This document shows, in pieces, positions 35,955-46,349 of a stretch of 64,000 nt of DNA; within the stretch, counting starts at the first letter, position 1; the number at the start of each line of letters is the position of its first letter. Location: NCBI GenBank assembly GCA_964019425.1, contig OZ025839.1, positions 124,001 through 188,000 on the forward strand. The letters run 5' to 3'. The translations under genes were made by a program, and so were the position numbers. The notes under the pieces were generated by a model that was not told the origin of the DNA, did no database searches, and saw only the letters and a program-made list of their open reading frames with translations. The stretch is from Flectonema sp. DT1601 (taxonomy: Eukaryota > Euglenozoa > Diplonemea > Diplonemida > Diplonemidae).

Positions 35955-37520
35955 TTACTGCCCAGCAGCAGCTTCCTTCTCCATGTCTTTTTTTATCTGG
36001 GCTCGGACATCCTTCGCACCGGATGATGCGTACGTGAAAGCCCTTTGAAGATCAAATAGCAAATCAGCGATATCTTCGATTCCGATTGAGAGTCTGATCA
36101 AATCTGCTGGTAGAGTTCTCTTCTCAGCTGGGATTGAAGCGTGAGACAACAAACAAGGCATCTCAATAAGAGAGTTACACGATCCAAACGATACCGTAAT
36201 CTTAAACAGTTGACAGGCGTCTACAACACGCTGACTAAGTTTCACATCTCCTGTCTCAAATGACAACACGGAACCTCCTCCCTTTGCTTGAGCACGGTGT
36301 AGATCATAAGCATTTTGAGTGTTTGTTAACGGTGATTGTGGAGAATCACTTTCAGGTTGCATACCTGCATAATGCAATTTTGAAATTTGAGGAACAGAAG
36401 CCAAATATTTTGCTATTTGAACAGTGTTATATTGCTGTCTTTCTACTCTAATTGCGAGAGTCTTCAAACCTCTCAAAACCAACCAAGAGTCAAATGGAGC
36501 TAAAGCAGTACCCTGAGCGTTTTGTAAGAATGCAACACGAGATGCAAGTTTCTCATCCTTGACGCATACAACACCAACCATAGTATCACTGTGACCACTT
36601 AAGAACTTTGTTCCACTGTGCATTACTATGTCAGCACCCAAGTTGAGAGGTTTCCACAAGTAAGGAGACATCATAGTGCTATCGACTGACACTAAAATAT
36701 CATGTTGTTTCGCTAGAGATGATAATTTCCTTAAGTCAGTGATTCTCATTAGCGGATTAGAAGGGCTTTCAATATGAATTAACTTAGTAACTCCAGGAGT
36801 AATCGCCTTCTCTAATGCTTCCAAGTCAGTTGTGTCAATAAATTTTAATTTAATATTAAACCTGTTACAGACTTGGGTCAACAATCTATGCATTCCTCCG
36901 TACAAATCAGCACAAGCGATAATCTCATCGTCGCTATTAAACAACTGAGTGACTGTTGTAAGAGCACTCATTCCCGTGGTAAAAGCAAACGCTGAATGAG
37001 CTGATTCTAACTTAGCGATCAAAACCTCAAGAGCTGTTCTTGTTGGATTCCCAGATCGAGTGTAGTCATAAGGACCGAATTCAGTGATTGAAGGTTGTAC
37101 GAATGTAGCAGTTTGATAAATAGGCATTGAAGAAGGATGGTAAGGATCATTTGGACATCCATCGAAAATAACAACTTGAGTAGCTGGATGTAACATTTTC
37201 GTCTTTTTGTCAAAATGAGGTCTGTCGGGGTAGGTTGGAATGGCTTGGGTGTCGAATGTTGAAGCAGATCCTTTCTTCTCGAAATTCTCAGGTAGGACAG
37301 CATTATCAGCTTGACTGTACTGCCAGCTCTCTTCAGCTATGTGATCAGCGATGTTGACTGATCCTTCTCCACCTCTTCTGCCAACTTCTTCCAAAAGTTT
37401 TGATAACTGACAATTACGATAATCTAAGCTATCTCTCTCTGTTTCTAACTCTTCCACACGAGATTCTAGTTCTCCAACACGCTTCAGAAGCCTCGCATTT
37501 TCTTCTTCGACTGATGACAT
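35955..37520 (-). CDS. Cystathionine beta-lyase, plant type, with coiled-coil N-terminal extension
   Basis: A PLP enzyme of the Cys/Met-metabolism family; cystathionine beta-lyase splits cystathionine to homocysteine, pyruvate and ammonia in methionine synthesis. Single exon, 521 residues. The core starts about residue 111. Diagnostic segments are PIYQTATF, YDYTRSGNPTR (151-161), MHSGTKFLSGHSD with the PLP lysine K305, LAPFDSWLVLRGLKT and PCLLSHASIP, close to Arabidopsis CBL as I recall it. The first ~50 residues are a heptad coiled coil (ENARLLKRVGELESRVEELE), followed by an acidic linker, where plants have a plastid transit peptide. This suggests cytosolic oligomer tethering instead. Bacterial relatives also exist, so transfer is possible. 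The leader is 20 bases after a ttttttctttttcag acceptor (37541). Cystathionine gamma-synthase or gamma-lyase is less likely. Confidence 0.85.
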   Translation of the reverse strand: MSSVEEENARLLKRVGELESRVEELETERDSLDYRNCQLSKLLEEVGRRGGEGSVNIADHIAEESWQYSQADNAVLPENFEKKGSASTFDTQAIPTYPDRPHFDKKTKMLHPATQVVIFDGCPNDPYHPSSMPIYQTATFVQPSITEFGPYDYTRSGNPTRTALEVLIAKLESAHSAFAFTTGMSALTTVTQLFNSDDEIIACADLYGGMHRLLTQVCNRFNIKLKFIDTTDLEALEKAITPGVTKLIHIESPSNPLMRITDLRKLSSLAKQHDILVSVDSTMMSPYLWKPLNLGADIVMHSGTKFLSGHSDTMVGVVCVKDEKLASRVAFLQNAQGTALAPFDSWLVLRGLKTLAIRVERQQYNTVQIAKYLASVPQISKLHYAGMQPESDSPQSPLTNTQNAYDLHRAQAKGGGSVLSFETGDVKLSQRVVDACQLFKITVSFGSCNSLIEMPCLLSHASIPAEKRTLPADLIRLSIGIEDIADLLFDLQRAFTYASSGAKDVRAQIKKDMEKEAAAGQ

Positions 37521-37892
37521 TATTTTCTACAAGAGACAGACTGAAAAAGAAAAAAAATAATAATAATAATAATAATAAATTCTAAAAAACACGCATTAAA
37601 ATATTTTTTCGCACACAACCTAACAATGGTAATTATCTTCTTTTCGTTATGCACAAATAGGAGAGGAGCATCACTAGCTTTCTAAGTAAAAAGCCAAGAC
37701 TCAAGCTTTGATTAAAAGAGTTTTGTTTGAACTAAGTATAAGATTCTCTTTCTTTTCTTTTTTTTTTTTTTTATTCCAAAGAAAAAGAAATCTCTCTGTA
37801 CCGAAAAAAAAAAAAAAATTTACGGAAGATTTGTTTAAAACAGTTCGGTTTTCTTTCTATTTGAGAAACCCACATGACAGTAGTTGAGCTAA

Positions 37893-37953
37893 GGGTCTCA
37901 AGACACACTACTCCACAACAGGAGTACTTCTTGTCTCGTCTCTAGCATGTTGT
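37893..37953 (+). repeat. RepF copy 1
   Basis: A 60-base segment matching 38465-38527: agacacact(ct)actccac(a/g)acagg, then acttcttgtc, then ctagcatg(t/c)tg. Confidence 0.7.
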
Positions 37954-38464
37954 TGGTAACTTTGCCATCAATCTGATGGAATTCGAAAGTTCTACTTCCG
38001 GTTTACTCAACTAGTTTGTGTGATTATTTATTTTCTAAATAATTTTTTTTTTTATATTCACCTCCCAGATGGAAAAGAAAAAAAATGTTTTGCAAGATGG
38101 GTGCGGAGTAGAGGGAGTTGAATAGTTGTGAAAAAAGAAAAGGGGAATAAAAAGAGAACATCAACAGTCCTTGAGTCTCTTCCCTGTGCTTCCGGTTCGA
38201 TTCTCGGCTTGGCTGATTTTTAGTGAGAATCCTATCCAGGTGTTGTTGCGCGGTGAAGCCCTCCGGAACCCCATCTCAACACAAGACTGGAAACTGATGT
38301 TATCTGACGTCCCTTTTTTTTTTTCATGCTAGGAAAGAAAAACACATGCTAGTACAGTTCTTTTACTTTTCTTTGTCAGCTGGAATTCTATCTGTGAAAA
38401 TCAGTAGTCTTTAAAAGTATAAGTCGGATACAAGGTGTGCTTCCTGTCGCGATTTTGTAGGTGG

Positions 38465-38527
38465 TAAGTTTTTAAGACACACTCTACTCCACGACAGGTA
38501 CACTTCTTGTCCTGACCTAGCATGCTG
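38465..38527 (+). repeat. RepF copy 2
   Basis: Direct repeat of 37893-37953, 570 bases away, same orientation, with scattered substitutions and 1-2 base indels. Confidence 0.7.
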
Positions 38528-39289
38528 CATTAGAAAATTATTTTTTTCAGCCTCGTACTACAGTTTGTTTGCTTGAAAAAAGAAAAAAAAAAATACAAAT
38601 ACAAATAAAAAAGAATTGCAATCCGGAAACGAGTGGATCGTAGACTAGTGTAACTGCCCAACCCACATAGAATATCAAGCGTTTGTAATTTAAAAATAGA
38701 GTATTAGAGAGGACACAAAATGAAAGAAGCAATTTTGATGAATGCGTAGTTCTGTTCTATTTCTCTTACATTACCAGAAGCTATGAAATACGTGTAATAA
38801 CAATAATAATAATAAACATGCTCTTAACAAGAGGGAAGAATCACCTGCATACACGACGTACACGACGAGCCGCTACCAATATTTAGTTTATGAAAAAAAA
38901 AGTGACCCTGGGTATTTCTTGCCCCTCGACACATGCTTATTGTAAAATTTAAAAAAAAAAAAAAAAAAAAGAAAAATTGCTCCCAGCTAAAATATCAGCT
39001 AGAGTGACTAGAAAGAACGGCTTTTAACGCCGGTACTTTTTTTACCAAAGGCGAGTAGAAAAACATATGAGGGGAGTGAAAGAAAAACTACCTTACTAAC
39101 AGAAAAAAGAAAAAAAAATAAGTTAGAAAATACTTTTTGTATTTTTCTTTTTTTTTCAATTTTTTTTTCCCTTCAAAATCAAGAAGAAAGTAGTTAGAAT
39201 AAATTTAGTTAGTATCATTAATTTTAGAACAGAAAAGTGAGAATAAGAAAAGTAGAATAAATTTAGTTAGTTAGCAAAATACAGAACTG

Positions 39290-39393
39290 ATAACTACGAG
39301 GGGGTTTTATAGCTTCGGCAGGAAGTGATTGACTCCCAGCTCCCACCTTGCCCAGAGGCTAACAGGTAGTAAACAACTAAAGAAAATAAAAGT
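39290..39393 (+). repeat. RepD copy 1
   Basis: Contains ggaagtgattgactcccagc, ccaccttgcccagaggctaa and aaacaactaaagaaaataaa, shared with 41956-42044 and, more diverged, 42626-42755. The block tagtatcattaattttagaa at 39212 upstream recurs at 41586. Confidence 0.75.
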
Positions 39394-39395
39394 GG

Positions 39396-39490
39396 GGTAA
39401 ACTACTTAGTTTTGTACATAAAATACAAATGTATTGTATCATAAACAACACAACGATAATTTAACATTAGTTCTGAGATACAGTTGACTA
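39396..39490 (+). repeat. RepA copy
   Basis: Carries the ttttgtacataaaatacaaa variant of the RepA core, then cataaacaacacaacgataa and tttaacattag. It lacks the distal half seen at 16661 and 49496. It abuts the RepC copy at 39487. Confidence 0.8.
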
Positions 39491-39660
39491 TTTATTTATT
39501 TATTTATTTATTCATTTACGAAGCCTAGGAAGCCAAAAGCCAGGAAAAGCTCACAGAGTAACAGTTATATCGCTACCAGCAACCGCGAGACTCTTACAGA
39601 CGATAAGAGACGTAGAATAACCTGGAACAAATGACTATCTAAACCCACCGTCCACGCGAG
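39487..39660 (-). repeat. RepC, 5'-truncated copy with TAAA-repeat tail
   Basis: On the minus strand the repeat ends in a tail of about seven taaa units (tttatttatttatt on plus). It covers the tail end and middle, up to the cccaccgtccacgcgag border, and lacks the 5' part. Confidence 0.85.
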
Positions 39661-39687
39661 CACTAAAGACAATTGTTAGTTAGTTAG

Positions 39688-39890
39688 AATTGTAGGCAAA
39701 ACACTCTGCAATTGACGTAAATAATTTACATTATAATAAATGTTTCTAACTTAGCTGCATACACATCTCTTTTTCCGTGTTGTCATTCAGTGCGAATACG
39801 GAATCGAGTTATTCAATTACGAATTAATCGTGAGCCCTGGGAAACCAAAACCAGGGTATAATGTAATACGGCAGAGTGTACAAATTACTT
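39688..39890 (+). repeat. RepB copy
   Basis: Matches 25067-25252 and 43645-43837; includes aaacactctgcaattgacgt, tttccgtgttgtcattcagt, gagccctgggaaaccaaaac and acggcagagtgta. Confidence 0.8.
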
Positions 39891-40821
39891 GATAAGATCA
39901 ACAATTCTTTGAAAAAAATATGTTAGCAAAAAAATAGCACACTACTAACGGAGCACTCACCTTAAAAAATTTGAAGTAGCGTTGTTCAGATCATTCAGTT
40001 AGAAAACATGAGGGGAAAACTGTTTGATTAGGTTCATACGAATATAAATCTCTGCATTGTATCAGAACTCAACAATAAAATTAAAAAACTCATGACACAG
40101 TGACTAAAATGTTAATACAGAAACATGAGGGGGGTTGCACGAGAACGGTAAAACAGCTGGGCTGGGCAGTATAAACCCCTCAGCCATCTATCCAATCAAT
40201 AATTGCGGTATTGTGCTGAGACACTAACGATAAAACTACAACAGCAAACCCCTCCAATACAACAACCAACAAGCTGAAAAAATATACTGCCTGAAATAAA
40301 AAACTAAATAGCTATATAATGCTCAAGGCAAATTTCACCTAAGCACTAAAAAGAAAATATATATATCAGTCATTCCTTTTTTTTGTGAACAAAAAACACC
40401 ATTTTCTCACCGCCTGAGCAAGGTTACACGATATGTTACTTTTGCTCGATTTTTTATTTTTTGGAATCGGGGAGGGTGCGATCTGTAAAATTAGGCATAG
40501 GGATATACTTTTAAACATGGTAAGTGCTGCTAAAAAGAGATAAACGTCTCTTTGCAAGATTTCCTTGGTACTACCCAATGATAAATATTAATCCCAGACC
40601 TGGAATAGAAAGATCGAGAAAATCTGAGTAAAAAACACCCCTAATTTTTTCTTTTTACTATTTTTTTTCCCTTCTCCGCACACAAGAGATATGCACCTTT
40701 TTACTAACTAATCAACCCTAGTAGCAATTATGTAAGGAAAATGTTGCATCTGTGGTGGTAATAATGGCCCAGAAGTAGTTGTCAAAACATTGGTTCGACG
40801 TGCTGAGAATGTTACTTCTGA

Positions 40822-41059
40822 GTCACGTGTCACCATCACCAACTACACCCTCGTGTAAATCAGGAAACCGGAGCCTCACTCAGGATATCACCGAATGGTG
40901 GATGTCCGAGGCATCAGAACCATACAATACAGGGATCTGTTGGATATAAAATAGTCAAATCTCACCCGCCAAGTAGTACCTCCGAGGGGTCAGATAGCAC
41001 TACTGAGGAGTCAGACAGCACTTCTTCCGAGTATGAGAAGTCTTCCATCAGCACTAACT

Positions 41060-41100
<41 letters not shown>

Positions 41101-41130
41101 ATCACCTCATGTGGCTCAGATAGCTCATAA
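40822..41130 (+). other. Acidic Ser/Asp-rich open frame with an Asp homopolymer
   Basis: 103 codons without stop but without an ATG, ending in TAA at 41128-41130. It contains SDSTTEESDSTSSEYEK, then a run of about 14 Asp encoded by a pure GAT repeat, then ITSCGSDSS. The composition resembles acidic tails of chromatin or nucleolar proteins. In DNA this AT-rich, a frame of this length is uncommon by chance. It may be a 3' exon or a remnant inside the repeat mosaic. Confidence 0.22.
41059..41102 (+). repeat. (GAT)n microsatellite
   Basis: About 14 perfect GAT units, in frame within the acidic open segment. Confidence 0.95.
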
Positions 41131-41955
41131 TTCATCATAAGTTGTGACTTCATATAAAGAAAGTGTTGTACAAGTGTTTTCATTAAGTATCAAAGCCAAA
41201 AAGACAGTTAGTAACAATCTGCCTCACCGGCACATGCTTAGTACTCTTTAATATATTTTTGCTCGATTGTTTTTTCTCTGGATCCCGCTGGGCCAGCAGT
41301 GTAAAATTAGACCCTTCGATTAATTTTTAGTTTTGGTACTTGTCCACGGCTGAGCTGATTTAGTGAACCACAAAATCTCTTTTCTCAATTCGGGAGACAA
41401 GTATGTGATGCCAACCTCCCGATTTCGGACGGAAATGAACCCAACGATGCAGCGCATTAAAATGCCGCTTCGATCGAAATTTTTACAATTTTTTTTTTGA
41501 AAAGTTTTTTCAGTGTCCAAAAATTGTTTGCAAAAAAAAGGAGTGACTGATATATATTTGTTTTAAAAAAAGAGAAGCAGTAGTTAGTATCATTAATTTT
41601 AGAACAGAAAAGTGAGAATAAGAAAAGTAGAGATTAGTAAAAGAAAAGTATTCATTTCTGCAGTTTCCTAACACCAAAGGGTAATAGAATATGTAGTTTC
41701 AGGCCTTAATCTTATACTGCTGTGACCCTTTTTAAGGCCTTCATCAGTAAGTTCTAAGGGACTTCATTCTATGTTGAAGTTGCTATCGTTCTAAGATAAA
41801 AGAGAAGCAGTAGTTAGTAATAATAATTATCAGTCAATCAAAAAAAAGAAAAATTTCGTAGCAGGACAACAAACAAGTTGGTTTCGGGCTAAGATTAAAA
41901 GGGGTCCGAGTAGCCCGCATCAGTAAGGACCCAATCGCGAAGATTGTAGTTTCAT

Positions 41956-42044
41956 AGTATCGGCTCGTGATCGGAAGTGATCGACTTCCAGCCTCCACCT
42001 TGCCCAGAGTCTAACAGGTTGTAAACAACTAAAGAAAATAAAAG
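41956..42044 (+). repeat. RepD copy 2
   Basis: Shares ggaagtgatcgacttccagc, ccaccttgcccagagtctaa and aaacaactaaagaaaataaa with 39290-39393. Confidence 0.75.
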
Positions 42045-42114
42045 AGAAATGATCTGGGAGTGGGGGGGGAAGGTGAAAAAAATAAAAAGATTTCTTTCTT
42101 TCATATACATCTTT

Positions 42115-42370
42115 CTTCATAATACGACCACATGCGCCATATGCCCACACTCCACGAAAGAAAATAGAAAACCCCGGAACAGTACCGAGGATCGTTCACC
42201 CCCAGTTGTCCAAAGCATTATAATTGTACTGTGGCGAAAAGCTTTAGAAATGTACCACAAAAAAGAATTTGGGCAGCACATAGCCATATCACTCAGCAAG
42301 AAATGAAAACCAAAAGGATCAGGTAAGATGACAGTCAGTTTAAGGTCATAACTGCGCCGGACCAGTAGGA
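42115..42370 (+). repeat. RepE copy 1
   Basis: Diverged direct repeat of 43176-43425. Shared anchors are ccacgaa(a)gaaa, agttgtccaaagcatt, aaagctttagaaa versus aggcctttaagaaa, accaaaaggatca versus atcaaaaggaagc, and cagtcagtttaaggtcataa. Confidence 0.6.
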
Positions 42371-42478
42371 GATATGGATTAAGGTGGGATAGAATTCTTT
42401 TTTTTTTTTTTCTTGTTTCTCACCAAAAATAATTTATGCGATACTTAACTAATAAGTTTAGAATTAATAACTGCGACG

Positions 42479-42625
42479 GGTTAATTGTTCGTTTTGTACG
42501 TAAAAATACAAATGTATTGTATCATAAACAACACAGCGATAATTTAACATTAGTTTACAGTGACTAAGGGTAATACTAGTGCAGGCAAACACGCTGCAAT
42601 TGACGTAAATAGTTTACACTATAAC
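42479..42625 (+). repeat. RepA copy joined to a truncated RepB copy
   Basis: 42479-42567 carries the RepA core (gtacgtaaaaatacaaatgt, taaacaacacagcgataatt). 42583-42625 carries only the first 40 bases of RepB (aaacacgctgcaattgacgt). The direct succession of A then B suggests one composite element. Confidence 0.75.
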
Positions 42626-42755
42626 AACTGCGATGGGGGGTCTGGGTAACTCCGCATCAGCAGAAGGCGAGCACAGAGATGTGTTTTTTATAGCTTTGGC
42701 TGGAAGGATTCTCAGCCGTCCACCTTACCCAGAATAACAGGTAGAAAATAAAAAC
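42626..42755 (+). repeat. RepD copy 3, diverged
   Basis: Keeps gatggggggtctgggtaact, ttttatagctttggctggaa and ccaccttacccagaataaca, related to the two other copies. Confidence 0.6.
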
Positions 42756-42791
42756 AAAAAAAAGAGCGGAAGAAAAACGATAAAGGGGGGT

Positions 42792-43015
42792 ATTATTTAT
42801 TTATTTATTTACGAAGCCTAAGAAGCCAACAGCCAGGAAAAGCTCACAGGGTAACAGTTATATCGCTACCAGCAACCGCGAGACTCTCACAGACGATAAG
42901 AGACGTAGAATAACCTGGAACAAATGACTACCTAAACCCACCGCCCGCGCGAGCAGACAGTGTAAGAGACAGCTGATAACGCCAATTTTCGTCAAAGAGA
43001 GGGAGAACACGCTGG
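42792..43015 (-). repeat. RepC, near-full-length copy
   Basis: On the minus strand it starts at agcgtgttctccctctcttt and ends in a taaataaataaataaata tail. It is the longest copy in the window and the reference for the truncated ones. Confidence 0.88.
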
Positions 43016-43175
43016 GTATAACCATTTGATCACACCTATGGTGTTATATACGCAGGTATCAAAGTTAAAGGGGAGATTGAGATTTGATAATAATAAATTA
43101 AAAATAAAAATAAAAAATAACCTTTTCTATTCCATACAAAAAAAAAAAGATACAATCATGAAATAATATCACGTG

Positions 43176-43425
43176 TGTCTTATTGCCGCCATACCACGAA
43201 GGAAAAAATTTTTATAAAAAAAAAAATATAGAAATAAAAAAAAAACCAAAAAATGATTGTTAATCCCTAATTGTCCCAAGCATTTACATCGCAATGGGCT
43301 TTGCCAAAGGCCTTTAAGAAAATTATCACTAAATATATTGGCAAACACTGTATCAATTTGTACGGAACAGAATCAAAAGGAAGCTCAAAACGAAACAGTC
43401 AGTTTTAGGTCTTAACTGCTTCGAA
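43176..43425 (+). repeat. RepE copy 2
   Basis: Counterpart of 42115-42370, interrupted by A-rich stretches near 43204-43252. Confidence 0.6.
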
Positions 43426-43644
43426 CCTTGATAAAAAAAAAAAATAAATAAGTGGAGGGGCAAAAAAAAGAGGGAAAAAAATAGAGTGTGTAGCAAAATA
43501 TCTCTTATGCGATGGGATGTAAAATTACAATTTCACCTTCACTTTTCACACAAACTTCATTTGGAGTTGATTGACTTTTTGAGCGAGAAAGGTCAACCAC
43601 CGACCTACTTAAGCAATTATAATACAGTTGATTACGAGGTAATG

Positions 43645-43837
43645 TTAGAATAGGCAACCATCTGCTAATACCGTACAGGACTAGGTTATTCAGATATCTC
43701 TCTTTCCGTGTTGTTATTCAGTGCAACACGGAATCGAATTATTTAATCACATTGATAGTAGTGAGCACTGGGAAACTAAAACCAGAGGTATTATGTAATA
43801 GCAGAGTTTAGGTTTTCACCTATTCATTACCTCGTTT
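43645..43837 (+). repeat. RepB copy, diverged
   Basis: Shares tttccgtgttgttattcagt, acacggaatcgaattattta, gagcactgggaaactaaaac and tttcacctattcatta with the copies at 25067 and 39688. Confidence 0.75.
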
Positions 43838-44035
43838 AAAAAAAAAAAAAAAAATAAAAAACATATTTATTTTTATTTCTTTTTTTTGCTAAAGGAGATG
43901 ACAGTGTCGTTGACAAACGCAGAAAAACGATAATAAAAATTAAAAAAAAAAAAAAAAATAATAACTCAAAATAATAATAACAATAATATCAAAGATTGAA
44001 AGAACAGAAGGGGAACTAAAACGAGAAAACGATTT

Positions 44036-44068
<33 letters not shown>

Positions 44069-44085
44069 GACCTCACCACACAATC

Positions 44086-44182
44086 GTTTATTTATTTACA
44101 AAACCTAAGAAGTCAACAATTCAGGAAAAGCTCAACAGGGTAACGGTTAGATCGCTACCAGCCAACTGTGAGACTCTTCTTT
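44086..44182 (-). repeat. RepC, 5'-truncated copy
   Basis: Tail side is intact (tttatttatttacaaaacct on plus) through cgctaccagccaactgtgag, then ends. Confidence 0.8.
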
Positions 44183-44720
44183 CTGTTACTCTTTGCAGAA
44201 AACATTGAACATGCAAAGTAAAAAAAAAAAAAAAAAAAACCTAATCACTTCAAACTGCAATATATTCACAACAAGTAGATTTTTTTTTTTTAAAAAGAGT
44301 ATTGGATGACTCAAATTTACGGATTCTGCTCCAATGGGCAGGTAAGGTGTGAATTAATTTTGCCCTTAACCAAAAACTCACGTAGATCAACTCTGAGGTC
44401 GAGAAATGGCTGCGCAATAGAAATGAAAAACATATATTAACAAAAAAAAAATAAATAAATAAATAAATAAAACTTATTAAAACTAACAATAAAAAAGTTT
44501 AGAGTCAGAAATACAACAATCAGTGATGTCAACCTTGCCCTTTTTTTAAAAGTAAATGTCAGTCAATCATCAAGAGAGAATGGAGGGAGAAAGCTCAAAA
44601 CCTACACTGACTAAAACCGCAAAAAGAGGCCTGACTCACCCGAGCACCTTCTTTATATTATTGTGATCACCGACAAGTCAGATTAACAGTAGTCACATTA
44701 CGAAATAAAAAAAAAAAATA

Positions 44721-44770
44721 AAAAAATAAATAAAATTAAAATTAAAATTAAAATTAAAATAAAAATAAAA
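44721..44770 (+). repeat. (AAAATT)n-type simple repeat
   Basis: Five to six aaaatt units flanked by aaaat units. Confidence 0.8.
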
Positions 44771-46349
44771 CTATTGATTTATTGAAAATCAGATAACCTG
44801 ATTTTCACGCATGGGTGGGTTTTTTACCGAGAGTGTTTACCTCACGGGCGAAGTAAGGTAAAGAAACGATGTAAAAACTCCCACAAGTAAAAAATCAAGC
44901 CATCTGATTTTGCATCTAAAATCGTCGTTTTGCTGTCCCTTTTTGGTGTACGTCCACAGTGAGAAATGGATTTCTTCCAAAAATGAAAGGACAATCCTAT
45001 CAGAATCCCCTCAAAAAAAAAAAAGAAAAAGAAAAAAGAAATCCATTGAAACAAGTTATTGTATTCTGGCAGAATCAACCAGGTTTCTTGTTACGCTAAC
45101 AAACAGAAGGGAAAAAAATAAGATAAATAAATAAATAAATAAATAATCAAGCGTTATGCGTGCATAGGATCGCAATTTTTTCGTTTTACTTTTTTCTTTT
45201 TTTGTTTTTTTATCAAAAAAATCAAACAGACTACCTCGGGGAGGTAACTTGATACTATGGGGAGGGAAAAAAAAGGAAAACCGAAACAGAACCACACCAC
45301 TACCAAGACTAACAGTGCAATCTATTGTGCGAAAGCATCCAACGTGAAGATAGTTGTTAAAGACACATTACAAACGAACACACCTTCAAAAACCTTTCTT
45401 CTACAGGCCTGGAATCAATTTTCGTTTTGGGGTTCTGGTGGAGCTCCTGAAGGGCAATTTTTATTACAAAAATTCGGAAACAAAAAAAAAAAAAAAAAAA
45501 AAAGGTAGGGGAAAAAGCGCTTTATCGACAGCTTCAAGAATCTCTTGGCTTTGCGCACGTAGTCGGAAACTACGTTTGCAAAAATGTAAAGAAAGCACAG
45601 TTTGTCCTCTCGGAAGCTACCCAGCCAGCCCCATTCTATTATTGCTTAACTTCTCCCGACAAGTTTCGGTTTCCGTAGCGGAACAAAGAAGATTGGGCTT
45701 TATCTTAAACAATACAAAAAATAATAATAATATAACACGTGTTGATATGCCTTTGTCTGTGTCACGAAAGACCGTGAACCGACTTAAAACTGATAAAAAG
45801 CCAAAAGGAAGGTTTACGTGTGCTTGTCCAACATTTTTTTTTTTTTTTTTTTTGATCCCATACTTTGTTAAATGAATATGAAAAAAAAAAAAAAAAGAAT
45901 CAGCACCACACTGAATAATACTTGTTTTTGGTTTGTGTGCAACAAGAAACAAAAGCCTACAAAAGTAGAAGATGTTGACTGTAGGCTGCTACAATTGTCA
46001 TTCGTTTGTAACTCAGGTCTTAGAGATGAAAAAATAAATCAAAAAAACATATAAAAAAAAAAAAGGAACGAATACAATAAAATATTGCGAGAATAAAAAA
46101 AACCACAAACCGTTTTCAAGAGAAAAAAGCGTTTTTTTAATACCAAAAAAAAAAAAAAAAAAAAAAACTAAAACTATTTGAAATAGTAATGAGCTAATAA
46201 GACTTAGACTAGAGAGGGAGACATGACAATTACCGATGGAAATTACAGCGGGCAAGACATCTGCTTCCATAAAAAATATTATGTCTCTTCGAGATAAAGA
46301 TAGAAAGAAACAATTCGAAACATGTTATTCTCTCATAGTTCGTCCACAA

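Larger units (their letters stand above)
37541..46349. other. Repeat mosaic of 8.8 kb without a recognised gene
   Basis: Composed of mutually related dispersed repeats (RepA to RepF), simple repeats and homopolymers. The best coding-like segment is the acidic plus-strand frame at 40822-41130. Plus-strand open pieces near 45257-45700 look weakly protein-like but lie among poly(A) runs. It separates the cyclase-like receptor from the cystathionine beta-lyase gene. Confidence 0.6.

Noticed and set aside
38195-38235. B-box-like ggttcgattctc in the spacer
   Set aside because: No matching A box or acceptor stem could be folded; not a tRNA as far as I can see.
41059-41102. Regular short array that might suggest a CRISPR or satellite
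   Set aside because: It is a plain trinucleotide repeat without spacers.
45354-45875. Plus-strand frame of 173 codons
   Set aside because: Runs through poly(A) and poly(T); the interior is only weakly protein-like and other frames are equally open.
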